Assembly: GCA_034675265.1 (NCBI GenBank)
Contig: JAUCDK010000025.1
Coordinates: forward strand, 1-15,589
Direction of reading: 5' to 3'
DNA: 15,589 nucleotides
From: UBA7396 sp034675265
GTDB lineage: Bacteria > Patescibacteriota > Gracilibacteria > BD1-5 > UBA6164
In this document: positions 1-7,351 of the stretch, one piece after another
Layout: each line of letters opens with the position of its first letter
How positions within the stretch are numbered: the first letter of the stretch is position 1
The notes under the pieces: generated by a model
Database searches by the model: none
Seen by the model: only the letters and a program-made list of their open reading frames with translations
Told to the model about the DNA's origin: nothing
Position numbers and translations under genes: made by a program

Positions 1-1
1 A

Positions 2-499
2 CCATTTTCATGAGATATTCCAACACTATCTACTATGTATATTGCGCCACCTGAACATATTCCTGAAACAGATGTTTCTTGAAATGCTATTGATTTAGCA
101 TCAGTACACGGAGTTATGCCAGAAGTTTGTATTACTATTGCTGAATTGATGGATACTTTACCCAATGAAGAGTTTGAACAAAAAGATTTACTTGATTTAC
201 TTCAAAGAGGAATGGTAGTAAATTTATGAATTGCAGGGTTTAAATATTTTAAAATTTTAAAAGTGTGTTCAACTGAAGCTTGAAATGATCTTTTTATCGT
301 GAATTTTAAATATAAAGATTCAAAACCAGCAAAAGTAACATTGATATTAAAGTTTAATTATCCGATTAAGCCTGGAACTTGACTTACCATCATAAGTTCA
401 CGTACACAAAAACAACTTTGAAATATTCATATAGTTGATTCTTTAGAAGTAAATACAAAAAATGTTTTTGAAAAAATGTTAGAAAAATTTGGATTTTAA
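2..499 (+). CDS. 3' part of an unrecognised protein gene (open at the window edge)
   Basis: The frame is open from the window edge to a TAA at 497-499, about 165 codons, when UGA is read as glycine (six in-frame UGA codons). A possible internal start is the ATG at 35, but the frame continues upstream of it without a stop, so the true start may lie outside the window. The protein is soluble-looking, with no clear membrane segment, and mixes acidic helices (around TLPNEEFEQKDLLDLLQRG) with beta-rich stretches near the C-terminus (VTLILKFNYPI, then LTIISS). I recognise no family. The stop codon lies inside the stem of a strong terminator, so this unit ends here and is transcribed apart from the next gene. 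Confidence 0.7.
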
Positions 500-525
500 G
501 ATTTCTTTTTAAGAAATCTTTTTTT
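498..525 (+). terminator. Rho-independent terminator of the first gene
   Basis: A perfect 10-bp stem (AAGATTTCTT at 498-507 with its complement at 511-520) has a 3-nt loop and is followed by a T-run to 525. The first arm overlaps the TAA stop of the preceding gene. Confidence 0.85.
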
Positions 526-551
526 GATTTTGAGAGAAAAATTTGTATAAT
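524..551 (+). promoter_or_regulatory. Sigma-70-type promoter for holA and the Bat genes
   Basis: TTGATT at 524-529 and a consensus TATAAT at 546-551 are 16 bp apart, with the ATG of holA at 574. The -35 box starts in the T-run of the upstream terminator. It is the only clear promoter seen before the tightly packed genes to 4394. Confidence 0.65.
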
Positions 552-573
552 TCTTACAAATTATTTGTAAAAG

Positions 574-1524
574 ATGAATATGATTTATTTATTTGTAGGA
601 GAAAATTATTTTAGAAAAAAGCTTATTGATACTTGGAAAAAATCATTTTGAGAAAAATTTAGTGAAAATAATATTATTCATATTCAAAATGTATTTGATT
701 ATGATTTTGGTTTTTTTGAACAAAATCTTCTTTCAACAGGACTTTTTAGTAGTAAAAATCTGTTTATTATAGATGATTTTCCATTTTCTACAGATGAAGA
801 AAATAATGAAAATATTGCAAAAATTCAAGAGTATTTTTTAGAAATATTTTCAAGAATGAATAGTGAAAATATAGTTGTCTTTAATAATTCTAAAGCAGAT
901 AAAAGGTCAAAAATATATAAAAAAATAAAAGAAATTTGAGAAATAAAAGATTTTGTTATTGAAAATGAAGACGATCTCAAAAAGAAATTAGATCAAATAT
1001 ATAATGGAAAAGTTTCTCCACAAGTCATTTTAAAAATGATAGAATTAAAATGATTACAATTTGCAAATATTGTTTGAGAATTAGATAAAATTTTGATTGT
1101 AAAAGATTTTGTTGATGTGTGAGATATAAAAGATATTTCTCGTGATATGGAGGAAAATATTTTTGAAATTATTAATTTACTACTCGCTTGTGAAAGCAAA
1201 AAATCCATTTTAAAACTCAGAGAATTATCAGAGCAATTGGATAACCCATATTTACTTTATAATTCACTGGTTGCAAATTTAAGAATATATTTTTATATTT
1301 TTAAACTTCAACTTTTATGAAAAAATCAAGCAGAAATTAAGGATATTTTAGATGTTTGAAATAGAGCATTTTTAATTACCAAAACATATAAAATCAAAAA
1401 AGAAGTTTTTATGAAAATCTATCAAAAATTAGCAAATATTGATGCTAGAATGAAAACAGGGAAGCTTATTGGAAGCGAAAATATTGATATGATGTATGAA
1501 ATAGAAAGAAGTATATTAGTTTAA
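574..1524 (+). CDS. holA: DNA polymerase III, delta subunit (clamp loader)
   Basis: This 316-residue protein has the order of features of the HolA family: an N-terminal nucleotide-fold start (YLFVGENYFRKK, residues 5-16), a beta strand ending in an acidic pair (FIIDD), then the IVVFNNSKADKRSKIYKKIK segment that matches the usual hydrophobic strand, D-K-R and K-Y-K pattern of delta. Near the C-terminus LANIDARMKTGK corresponds to the family's closing helix (acidic/alanine, then K-T-G). In this family delta wrenches open the sliding clamp within the clamp-loader complex. Seven UGA codons are read as glycine. The start could be ATG 574 or 580; neither has a Shine-Dalgarno. It is first in a unit with the Bat-type genes, 17 nt upstream of the next start. 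HolA is divergent everywhere, so the call rests on these motifs and on length. Confidence 0.82.
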
Positions 1525-1541
1525 TTTTTTAGAAAAATTGT

Positions 1542-2534
1542 ATGCAAAATTTAGTTTTTTTACAACCTATCTTTTGAATAGTTGCGTTTATAATAGGAGT
1601 TATATTTTTATATTTTTATTATCGTACAAAAAAATTTGCTCCAAAGTTTGCTTTTTTGGAAGATATCGAAGCAATTTTTGGAAAATCAAAAACTATTTTT
1701 AAAGTAAATATTATCGTTTTGTTTATTATTATACTTGCATTTTCTCTTTTAATGGCTGATCCAAATTTGAAAGAAAAAAAACAAAAAACAGTAAAAAATG
1801 GTATTGATATTGCGATTGTTCTTGATTTATCATATTCTATGGTTGCAGAAGATATTCCCCCTAATCGTTTAGAAGTAGCAAAACAGGTAATTTCTGATTT
1901 TACTTCAAAATTGCAAACAGATAGAGTTGGACTTGTGTTATTTTCTTGAAAACCTTTTACTTCCGTTCCACTTACTTTTGATTATAATTTTATTACTCAT
2001 TATGTAAAAAATATTTCTATTGAAAGTATTAATCAAGATTATAGTCATTTACAGGGAACCGCTATTGGAGATGGACTTTTGTATGGAGCGAATTTATTTG
2101 AAGAAAATGATGAAAGACAAAAAGTAATTGTACTTCTGACTGATGGAGAAGCCAATAGATGAATTGACCCGATTGAAGCTATAAAATATATAAAAGAAAA
2201 AAATATTACGGTTCATACAGTATGAATTTGAGGGCAAGAGGAAACATTTGTAAATTTTAAAAATGTCTATGGAACACAAAAATTAGCAATTTGAGGAATT
2301 GATGAAGAAAATTTACAAGCTATTGCAAAGTTAACTGGAGGAGAATATTATAGGGCTGATACAAAAGAAACTTTCCAAACTATTTTTGAAAAATTAAATT
2401 TACTGGAAAAAAAAGAAATTCAAGTTGATGAATATCAGTTTATGTCACCGTATTATAAACCATTTGTGTATGTGATTTTTGTACTTTTTTTATTCTTTTT
2501 AAGTACAAATACTTATTATTATCTAAGAAAATAA
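1542..2534 (+). CDS. batA: BatA-like membrane-anchored von Willebrand factor A protein
   Basis: The 330-residue protein has two N-terminal membrane segments (about residues 8-27 and 53-71), a VWA domain (about 87-285) and a C-terminal membrane segment (about 307-321), the usual BatA layout. The metal-ion-dependent adhesion site looks complete: DLSYSM at 95-100 (DxSxS), Thr173 in QGTAIGDG, and LTDGE with Asp201. Six UGA codons act as glycine, including those in GIGGQ after strand five. The VWA domain would face the outside of the membrane. Bat proteins were named for aerotolerance in Bacteroides, but the mechanism is unclear. The gene lies 17 nt after holA and 1 nt before the next VWA gene. 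The MoxR ATPase and DUF58 genes that commonly accompany Bat clusters are not in the window. No Shine-Dalgarno is visible. Confidence 0.82.
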
Positions 2535-2535
2535 T

Positions 2536-3507
2536 ATGTTGATTGGAGCTTGAATTTTAATTTTACTCTGAATATTTATAGGACTTTTTGTATTTTATTC
2601 TCAAAAAGGTTTTGATTTGTATTCAAAATATGGACTTCCAAATATTTTTTTGGTTTTTGCTATTATTATCAGTTGAGTAAGCGTGTTGTGATATCAAATG
2701 AATTTTCACAAAAATATTTCTTTAGAAGCTTCAAATATTGTATTTGTGTTAGATGTTTCAAAAAGTATGTTGGCTTTGGATTATGGAGAAACATCGCGTT
2801 TATGACTTTGAAAAAAATTTATAAAAGAATATATTGCAAAACATCCAAATAATAAATATGCGTTGACTATTTTTGCTTGAGATGTGACTTCTGTAATTCC
2901 TTTCACCAGTGATAAAAATTTATTTTTAACTTTTTTAGAAAGTGTTGATGAAAAATCAATTTTTAATCAATGAAGTAATTTTTTTGAAGCAACTTCAGAA
3001 GCATCAAGCCGTTTTATTGATGATGTGAATGGATGAGCAATTGTGATGCTCAGTGATTTTGAACCGACTGATACAAAAGGAAATTTTGATGCAAAACAAA
3101 AGGAATCACACTTAATCAAAATTTGAGAACTTAAAAAAATATTCCAAGAAAAAAATATTGTTTTTTTCTGAATTTGACTTGGAAGTATTTCTGGAAATAA
3201 TATTATTGCCTGATATGATTTTTTTTGAGTACCAGCATATCTTGCAGATACATTCTGAAAATTGGTAGTTACAAAATTAGACACTGATTTTTTAACAAAA
3301 ATGGCACAAAAATTATCTGGGGAAACATTTATTATTCATAAAAAAGATGATATAAATAATATTGATTTAAAAAATATTCCAGCTTGAAATATTGAAATTT
3401 CACAAGAAATACAAAGTGATATTTCCAGATATATTATGATGATTGCATTTGTATTCTTTTTGATATATTTAATTTTATTTTATTATTTTGATAAAAAATG
3501 AAAATAA
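2536..3507 (+). CDS. batB: BatB-like von Willebrand factor A protein
   Basis: This 323-residue protein repeats the BatA plan: membrane segments at about residues 3-21 and 35-52, a VWA domain from about 67 to 270, and a C-terminal membrane segment at about 300-317. The adhesion-site first motif is DVSKSM at 73-78. The threonine motif appears as QGSNFF (Ser147), and the third motif is LSDFE (Asp174) rather than LTDGE, a modest drift from BatA. It carries 17 UGA codons, among the heaviest users in the window; the second-to-last sense codon is UGA. It starts 1 nt after the batA stop, and its last 10 nt overlap the start of the next gene, which argues for translational coupling. Calling it BatB rather than a second BatA rests on order and divergence. 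Confidence 0.75.
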
Positions 3508-4394
3508 AAAAAACATCTTTTTTCGTATCAATAATTCTTTTTGTTTTATTGTTACCAAGTATGATATTTATTTTATCAAACTTAGCTTTTTGACCATGAA
3601 ATAATTATATTTTTTCGAATAATATGAATAAATTTTTAGAAAAAATATTTCCAAAAAATGAAAAAATACAATTGAAAAAATGAGATTATTATTATAGACT
3701 TTCAGAATATGAAAAAGCACTTCAAACGTATGTAAAAATTAATTGTACGACTGATGAAGTTTGTTTTTTAGTTTCATATAATTTAGGAAATACTTATTAT
3801 AGATTATGAGAAAAAAGTATTGAAACCAATCAAAAAATATGATTTTGGCAAAAATCTCTTTCTTCTTATCAAAAAGCGCTTCAAATACAAGAAGATGAAA
3901 ATACGAGAAAAAACTATGAATTTGTACTCAAAAAACTCAATGATTTTATGAGTGAATTAAATCAAGAAAAACAAAATCAACAACAACAATCATCTGAAAA
4001 TAATCAAGATAATTCTCAATCAGAAGAAAAAGAGTCAACTCAGCAAGATCAACAACAACAAAATCAAGAAAAACAAAATCAACAACAACAAGATGAATCA
4101 TCACAAGAATCATCTCAAGATGGAGAAAATTCACAACAAAATCAAACCCAAAATCAACAAAATCAACCCCAACCAAGATGACCATCAATAAAAATTGATG
4201 AAAATGCACTTGATGAAACAAAACAATTATCTCCTCAAGAAAAAGAGGCAGTTGAAGCATATTTAAAAGAACTACAAGAAGAAGAAAAAAATAATATTCA
4301 TCTCAATAAGCCAAGAGAGCAAAGAGATATTTTTGATATTTTAACAGATGATTTTTCCTTTGATAATTTAGATAAAAATCAAAATTGATGGTAG
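3498..4394 (+). CDS. batC: BatC-like TPR protein with a glutamine-rich tract
   Basis: The start ATG overlaps the end of batB by 10 nt. The 298-residue product begins with a lysine-led hydrophobic segment (about residues 6-30), a signal anchor or signal peptide. Two TPR-like helical pairs follow: residues 58-80 (GDYYYRLSEYEKALQTY) and 94-130 (SYNLGNTYYRLGEK, then SYQKALQI). Residues about 155-227 are a low-complexity Q/N/E/S tract written almost wholly with CAA. The C-terminal 70 residues are acidic and charged. TPR proteins of this sort follow batA and batB in Bat clusters and are thought to act as scaffolds at the membrane. Seven UGA codons act as glycine, one just before the final TGG-TAG. 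The gene ends directly at a bidirectional terminator. Confidence 0.72.
3959..3989 (+). repeat. 31-bp direct repeat, copy 1, in the glutamine-rich tract
   Basis: This copy is identical to 4061-4091, 102 bp apart and in the same reading frame. Each encodes the same NQEKQNQQQQ segment of the BatC-like protein. Confidence 0.9.
4061..4091 (+). repeat. 31-bp direct repeat, copy 2, in the glutamine-rich tract
   Basis: This is the second copy of the repeat at 3959-3989. The spacing is a multiple of three (102 bp), so gain or loss of one unit would leave the frame intact. Confidence 0.9.
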
Positions 4395-4422
4395 AAAAAA
4401 AGGTACAAGATGTACCTTTTTT
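4395..4422. terminator. Bidirectional terminator between batC and the secreted-protein gene
   Basis: GGTACA at 4402-4407 pairs with TGTACC at 4411-4416 around a 3-nt loop, flanked by an A-run on one side and a T-run on the other. It can therefore terminate the Bat unit on + and the convergent gene on -. It begins right after the batC TAG. Confidence 0.85.
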
Positions 4423-4426
4423 GAAC

Positions 4427-4825
4427 TTACTTTGGAGTATTTTGGCAAGGGCCAAATACCAAAGCAGTGGATTCAGTAGAAATTTTGTAGAAGGATATTT
4501 TTTGTATCCCCACAGTTTTTCCATTGATCGTATATGTGTTGTCCCCACTATCAATTTTTAATACCAGCTCTTTCCAATGTTTTTGAGAGTCAGATACTTT
4601 GATAATGAGATTGGAATGTCTCCAAGTGCTCAAATAGCCAGCCATAACTTCGATACTTACTTCTCCAGTAGTAGGATTGCAAGTATTATTTTTATATTCA
4701 AACTGTTGTGCTTGAATCACGATATTGCTCATACTTTCAGAGAAAATCATTCCAAATTCACCAGCAGATGAAGTTTGAAGAACAGACATTCCCATCAGAA
4801 AAGCAACCAACTTTTTCGCCAACAT
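4427..4825 (-). CDS. Small secreted protein of unknown function
   Basis: I do not recognise this 132-residue protein. It starts with a classical signal peptide: MLAKK, a hydrophobic core LVAFLMGMSVL, and a likely cleavage after TSSA. The mature part is beta-rich and holds two cysteines, one about a quarter of the way in (NNTCNP) and one near the C-terminus (FGPCQNTPK), which could form a disulfide. I chose ATG 4825 over the in-frame GTG at 4828 because AAGGAG lies 6 nt before the ATG. It is unlike every neighbour: none of its nine glycines uses UGA, GC is about 36% by hand count over 4441-4800 (a few sampled lines of neighbouring genes gave 17-30%), and it has a strong Shine-Dalgarno. It is bounded by terminators on both sides, so it is its own transcription unit. 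Recent acquisition or strong selection for expression could each explain this. Confidence 0.8.
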   Translation of the reverse strand: MLAKKLVAFLMGMSVLQTSSAGEFGMIFSESMSNIVIQAQQFEYKNNTCNPTTGEVSIEVMAGYLSTWRHSNLIIKVSDSQKHWKELVLKIDSGDNTYTINGKTVGIQKISFYKISTESTALVFGPCQNTPK

Positions 4826-4843
4826 CACAAACTCCTTTTTGTG
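4826..4843 (-). promoter_or_regulatory. Hairpin presenting a Shine-Dalgarno in its loop
   Basis: On the - strand the arms CACAAA and TTTGTG form a perfect 6-bp stem whose 6-nt loop is exactly AAGGAG. The stem ends at the base before the ATG at 4825. It is the only strong Shine-Dalgarno seen in the window. Confidence 0.6.
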
Positions 4844-4872
4844 TTACTTCCAATTTTCAGAAACCATTTTAT

Positions 4873-4900
4873 AAAATAACTAATATGTCTCTAAAGTCAA
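4873..4900 (-). promoter_or_regulatory. Possible promoter of the secreted-protein gene
   Basis: On the - strand TTGACT (4895-4900) is followed after 16 bp by TATTTT (4873-4878). The -35 is near consensus and the -10 is poor. A terminator just upstream implies that a promoter must lie in this gap. Confidence 0.35.
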
Positions 4901-4919
4901 GTTTTTCTGATTTATAAAG

Positions 4920-4955
4920 AAAAAAAGTAATAATGAATTCATTATTACTTTTTTT
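4920..4955 (-). terminator. Terminator of ybaB: 36-bp perfect palindrome
   Basis: The palindrome is centred on GAATTC at 4935-4940 and reads the same on both strands over 36 bp. On the - strand it follows the ybaB stop (4960-4962) by 4 nt and ends in a T-run. It could also stop + strand read-through. Confidence 0.75.
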
Positions 4956-4959
4956 AAAA

Positions 4960-5289
4960 TTACATACCAGGAAATCATCCAGCTGGAAGATTAAGTCCCA
5001 TTTGAGACATAACTCATTGCATTTTTTCAGCTGCAACTTCTTGAGCTTTTTTTGTACCTTTATTTACTGCTTGTGCAATTGCTTCTTCTAAAGCTTTTTT
5101 TTGAGAATCTGATAATCCAGGAATTAAATCTTTTGTTTCAAAATCAACTTTATCAACTTTCATTTCTCCGTTTACAGAAATTACAAGTCCATTCACTTCA
5201 GCTTCAATGATAGTGTTTTCAAGTTCTTTTTTAATTTTCATTGCTTCTTGTTGTAGTTTCATTAATTCTCACATTTTTGACATGTCCAT
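4960..5289 (-). CDS. ybaB: YbaB/EbfC nucleoid-associated protein
   Basis: The 109-residue product matches YbaB in length and layout. It has a methionine- and lysine-rich first helix (MDMSKMGELMKLQQEAMKIK), a central beta region with ISVNGEMKVDKVDF (the family's conserved N-G pattern), a long helix (LSDSQKKALEEAIAQAVNKG), and a C-terminal methionine/glycine/proline tail ending GGFPGM. YbaB forms dimers that bind DNA without strong sequence specificity. Three UGA codons act as glycine, at residue 7 and twice in the tail; ignoring them would truncate both ends. ATG 5289 is the most upstream methionine after an in-frame TAA at 5305-5307. No recR or dnaX neighbour, common beside ybaB elsewhere, is present. 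Confidence 0.88.
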
Positions 5290-5328
5290 ATTCAAAATTT
5301 TTAATTATTAAAATAAAAAAGTGTGGAT

Positions 5329-5356
5329 ATTATATTTTTTTACTTTTTTTTTGCAA
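5329..5356 (-). promoter_or_regulatory. Promoter of ybaB
   Basis: On the - strand TTGCAA (5351-5356) and TATAAT (5329-5334) are 16 bp apart. TTGCAA is its own reverse complement and also serves as the -35 of the divergent promoter. Confidence 0.6.
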
Positions 5357-5379
5357 ATAAAAATGAAATGTGCTACAAT
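5351..5379 (+). promoter_or_regulatory. Promoter of the acidic protein / pilT unit, extended -10
   Basis: TTGCAA at 5351-5356 and TACAAT at 5374-5379 are 17 bp apart, with TGC directly before the -10 (extended -10). The start codon follows at 5413. Confidence 0.65.
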
Positions 5380-5412
5380 AGAATTGTATTTTAGTTTTAT
5401 AAGTTTTTAATT

Positions 5413-6162
5413 ATGACAACTGTAACACAAAATGAAGAAGATTTAATTATTATTGGAGATGAAACAGATTCAGATAAGAGTATTATTGACTTTGATTTTT
5501 CTCAAAGAGATGAAGTAACTCCTTCTCAAGAAAGTGATTTTATTATAGATTTTTCAGATGCTGAAAAAAATGAAGTATCAACAGATTTTGTGTTAGATAC
5601 AGCTGTATCTACAACAGAAGAAAATTCAGAAGTAATATCTTTTAGTGAAGATTTTTTTGCACCACAAGAAGATAAAATTGAAGAACCTGTTGCTGTATTA
5701 GTACAAGAAGAAAATGTATGAGCTGTTTCAGAAATCGATTTTTGATTTGCTGAGGAAGTACAAACAGAAAATATTGTTGCTCAAACAGAAGTAGAAGAAA
5801 ATGTTCAAGCTGTAAATTTTGAAATGCCTGAAGAAAAAACTCAAGTAGAATCAACAATTGTATGAGCAGTAGCTTTTGATAGAAATACTATCTTAGATGA
5901 AGCAATTGCAAAAATGCAATCAAGAAAATGAACTATTTGACAAACAAAAGATCAAAGACAAGCACAAGTTGATCAACTCAAAGAACAAATGAAAAAATTA
6001 CAAGAACAAGTTTCAGATTTAGAAAAAGAAATTAAAGATTTAGAAAAAGAAGATTCGACGCTTGATTTAGATATCACATCGATTGAAAAAATGAAGTCGA
6101 GTATTTTAGAGGTAGCAACCGACAGACCAAGAAAACATAATTTAAGTAATATCAAAAAATAA
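5413..6162 (+). CDS. Acidic repeat and coiled-coil protein upstream of pilT, unknown function
   Basis: This 249-residue protein has no signal peptide or membrane segment and I recognise no family. The first 150 residues are very acidic and carry about six short hydrophobic-acidic patches: DLIIIGDE (10-17), SIIDFDFS (23-30), DFIIDFSD (42-49), EVISFSEDFF (73-82), EIDFGFAEE (107-115) and VNFEMPEE (134-141). Such spaced short motifs look like docking peptides on a disordered chain. Residues about 178-213 form a strong coiled coil (QVDQLKEQMKKLQEQVSDLE), and the tail is basic (DRPRKHNLSNIKK). Five UGA codons act as glycine. It is 51 nt before the pilT-like ATPase on the same strand and has its own good promoter. 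A role as a partner or adaptor of that ATPase is inference from position only. Confidence 0.8.
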
Positions 6163-6187
6163 AAGGATTTCAAAAAATCCTTTTCAT
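6161..6187 (+). terminator. Weak hairpin between the acidic gene and pilT
   Basis: A 9-bp stem (6161-6169 with 6176-6184) has a 6-nt loop and ends in only four Ts. It overlaps the TAA of the acidic gene. It may be a partial terminator or a processing site inside an operon, because no strong promoter is evident in the 30 bases before the next ATG. Confidence 0.5.
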
Positions 6188-6213
6188 TTATTATATATTA
6201 ACAACATTTATAT

Positions 6214-7257
6214 ATGACCAATACTATTATTGAACCTATTTTAGATCATTGTATAAAAATTTGAGCTTCTGATATCCATATGACAGAATGAGAAACAATA
6301 GGTTTTAGAATTCATGGAGAGCTTGGAAAAGTAAATGGGACGACATTAGATGCTATTAAAATTAATAAAATCACAGAAGAATTATTTAAACACGATGAGA
6401 AAAATATTGAAGATTTTCATCAAAAAAAAGATGCGGATTTTGCATATATTCATAAAGACGGAACGCCATTTAGAGTGAATGCATTTTACAAATTAGGACG
6501 TATTTCTTTTGTACTGAGAAAAATTGCATCAGAAGCAAGAACTATTGAAGATTTATGACTTCCAAGATGAGTAGAAAAATTTACAAAAGCAAAATGAGGT
6601 TTAATTCTTGTTACAGGGCCAACTGGATCATGAAAATCAACTTCAATGATTTCTATTTTGGATGCTATTAATAAAACAAGAAGAGAACATATTTTAACAA
6701 TTGAAGATCCAACAGAATTTATTTTTAAAGATGATAAATCTATTTTTTCTCAAAGAGAAGTAGGAAAGGATACAAGAACTTTTGCTACTGCATTAAGAGC
6801 AGCAATGAGAGAAGACCCAGATATTGTTATGGTATGAGAAATGAGAGATAAAGAAACGGTTGAAGCTGCAGTTGAACTTGCTGAAACAGGACATTTGGTT
6901 ATTTCAACTCTTCATACGGCTTGATCAGTTCAAACTATTACGAGACTTGTAAATTTCTTTCATCCTGAATTACAACATTCTTTTAGATATAAATTATGAG
7001 ATATTTTATTTTGAGTTTTATCTCAAAGACTGATTCCAAAAGTATGAGGTTGAAGAGCTTGAATTTACGAAGTAATGATGATGACTCCAGGTATTAGAAA
7101 CTTAATTCGTTCATGAGATTTAGTACAAATTAATAATGCTATTGAAATGGGACAATCTGAATGAATGATTGCAATGAGAACATATGCAGATAATTTGAGA
7201 GATAAATGAGTGATAAAAGAAGAAGATTACATTAATTATTTTATGGATGATATGTAA
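6214..7257 (+). CDS. pilT: PilT-like type IV pilus retraction ATPase (first copy)
   Basis: The 347-residue protein has an N-terminal PAS-like region beginning with the ASDIHMTEG motif of secretion ATPases. It continues with Walker A GPTGSGKST at 135-143, the Asp box (ILTIEDPTEF), Walker B EDPDIVMVGEMRD at 200-212, and the His box GHLVISTLHT at 226-235. GIRNLIRS at 293-300 corresponds to the AIRNLIRE element that distinguishes PilT from PilB. Length and C-terminus fit PilT, the hexameric ATPase that depolymerises pili at the inner membrane. Sixteen UGA codons act as glycine, including the second-to-last glycine of Walker A and Gly208 in Walker B. The His-box region reads HTAGSVQT instead of the more usual small/polar HTNDA type. 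No Shine-Dalgarno is seen. It ends at a strong terminator. Confidence 0.9.
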
Positions 7258-7294
7258 AAAAAACCACCTTCCAGAGGAATGGTGGATTTTTTTT
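7258..7294 (+). terminator. Terminator of the pilT unit
   Basis: CCACC-TTCC at 7264-7272 pairs with GGAA-GGTGG at 7276-7285 around an AGA loop, with one bulged T, and is followed by eight Ts (7287-7294). Confidence 0.85.
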
Positions 7295-7320
7295 GATTTT
7301 TAAGCAAATATTTATATAAT
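7293..7320 (+). promoter_or_regulatory. Promoter of argS
   Basis: TTGATT at 7293-7298 and TATAAT at 7315-7320 are 16 bp apart. The first two bases of the -35 are the last two Ts of the preceding terminator. ATG follows at 7352. Confidence 0.65.
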
Positions 7321-7351
7321 AGTTGCAATTAAAATTTTAAAATAAACTTCT

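Noticed and set aside
3959..4091. CRISPR-like array from the repeated 31-mers.
   Set aside because: There are only two copies, they are coding and in frame, and they encode a low-complexity protein tract.
3946..4260. Open frame of 104 codons on the - strand opposite the glutamine-rich tract.
   Set aside because: It is the low-complexity shadow of CAA repeats, giving an implausible L/V/F/D-rich protein, and it lies wholly inside the BatC-like gene.
4577..4917. Two + strand open frames over the secreted-protein gene.
   Set aside because: The - strand gene has a signal peptide, a Shine-Dalgarno and terminators on both sides; the + frames have no start signal and no recognisable features.
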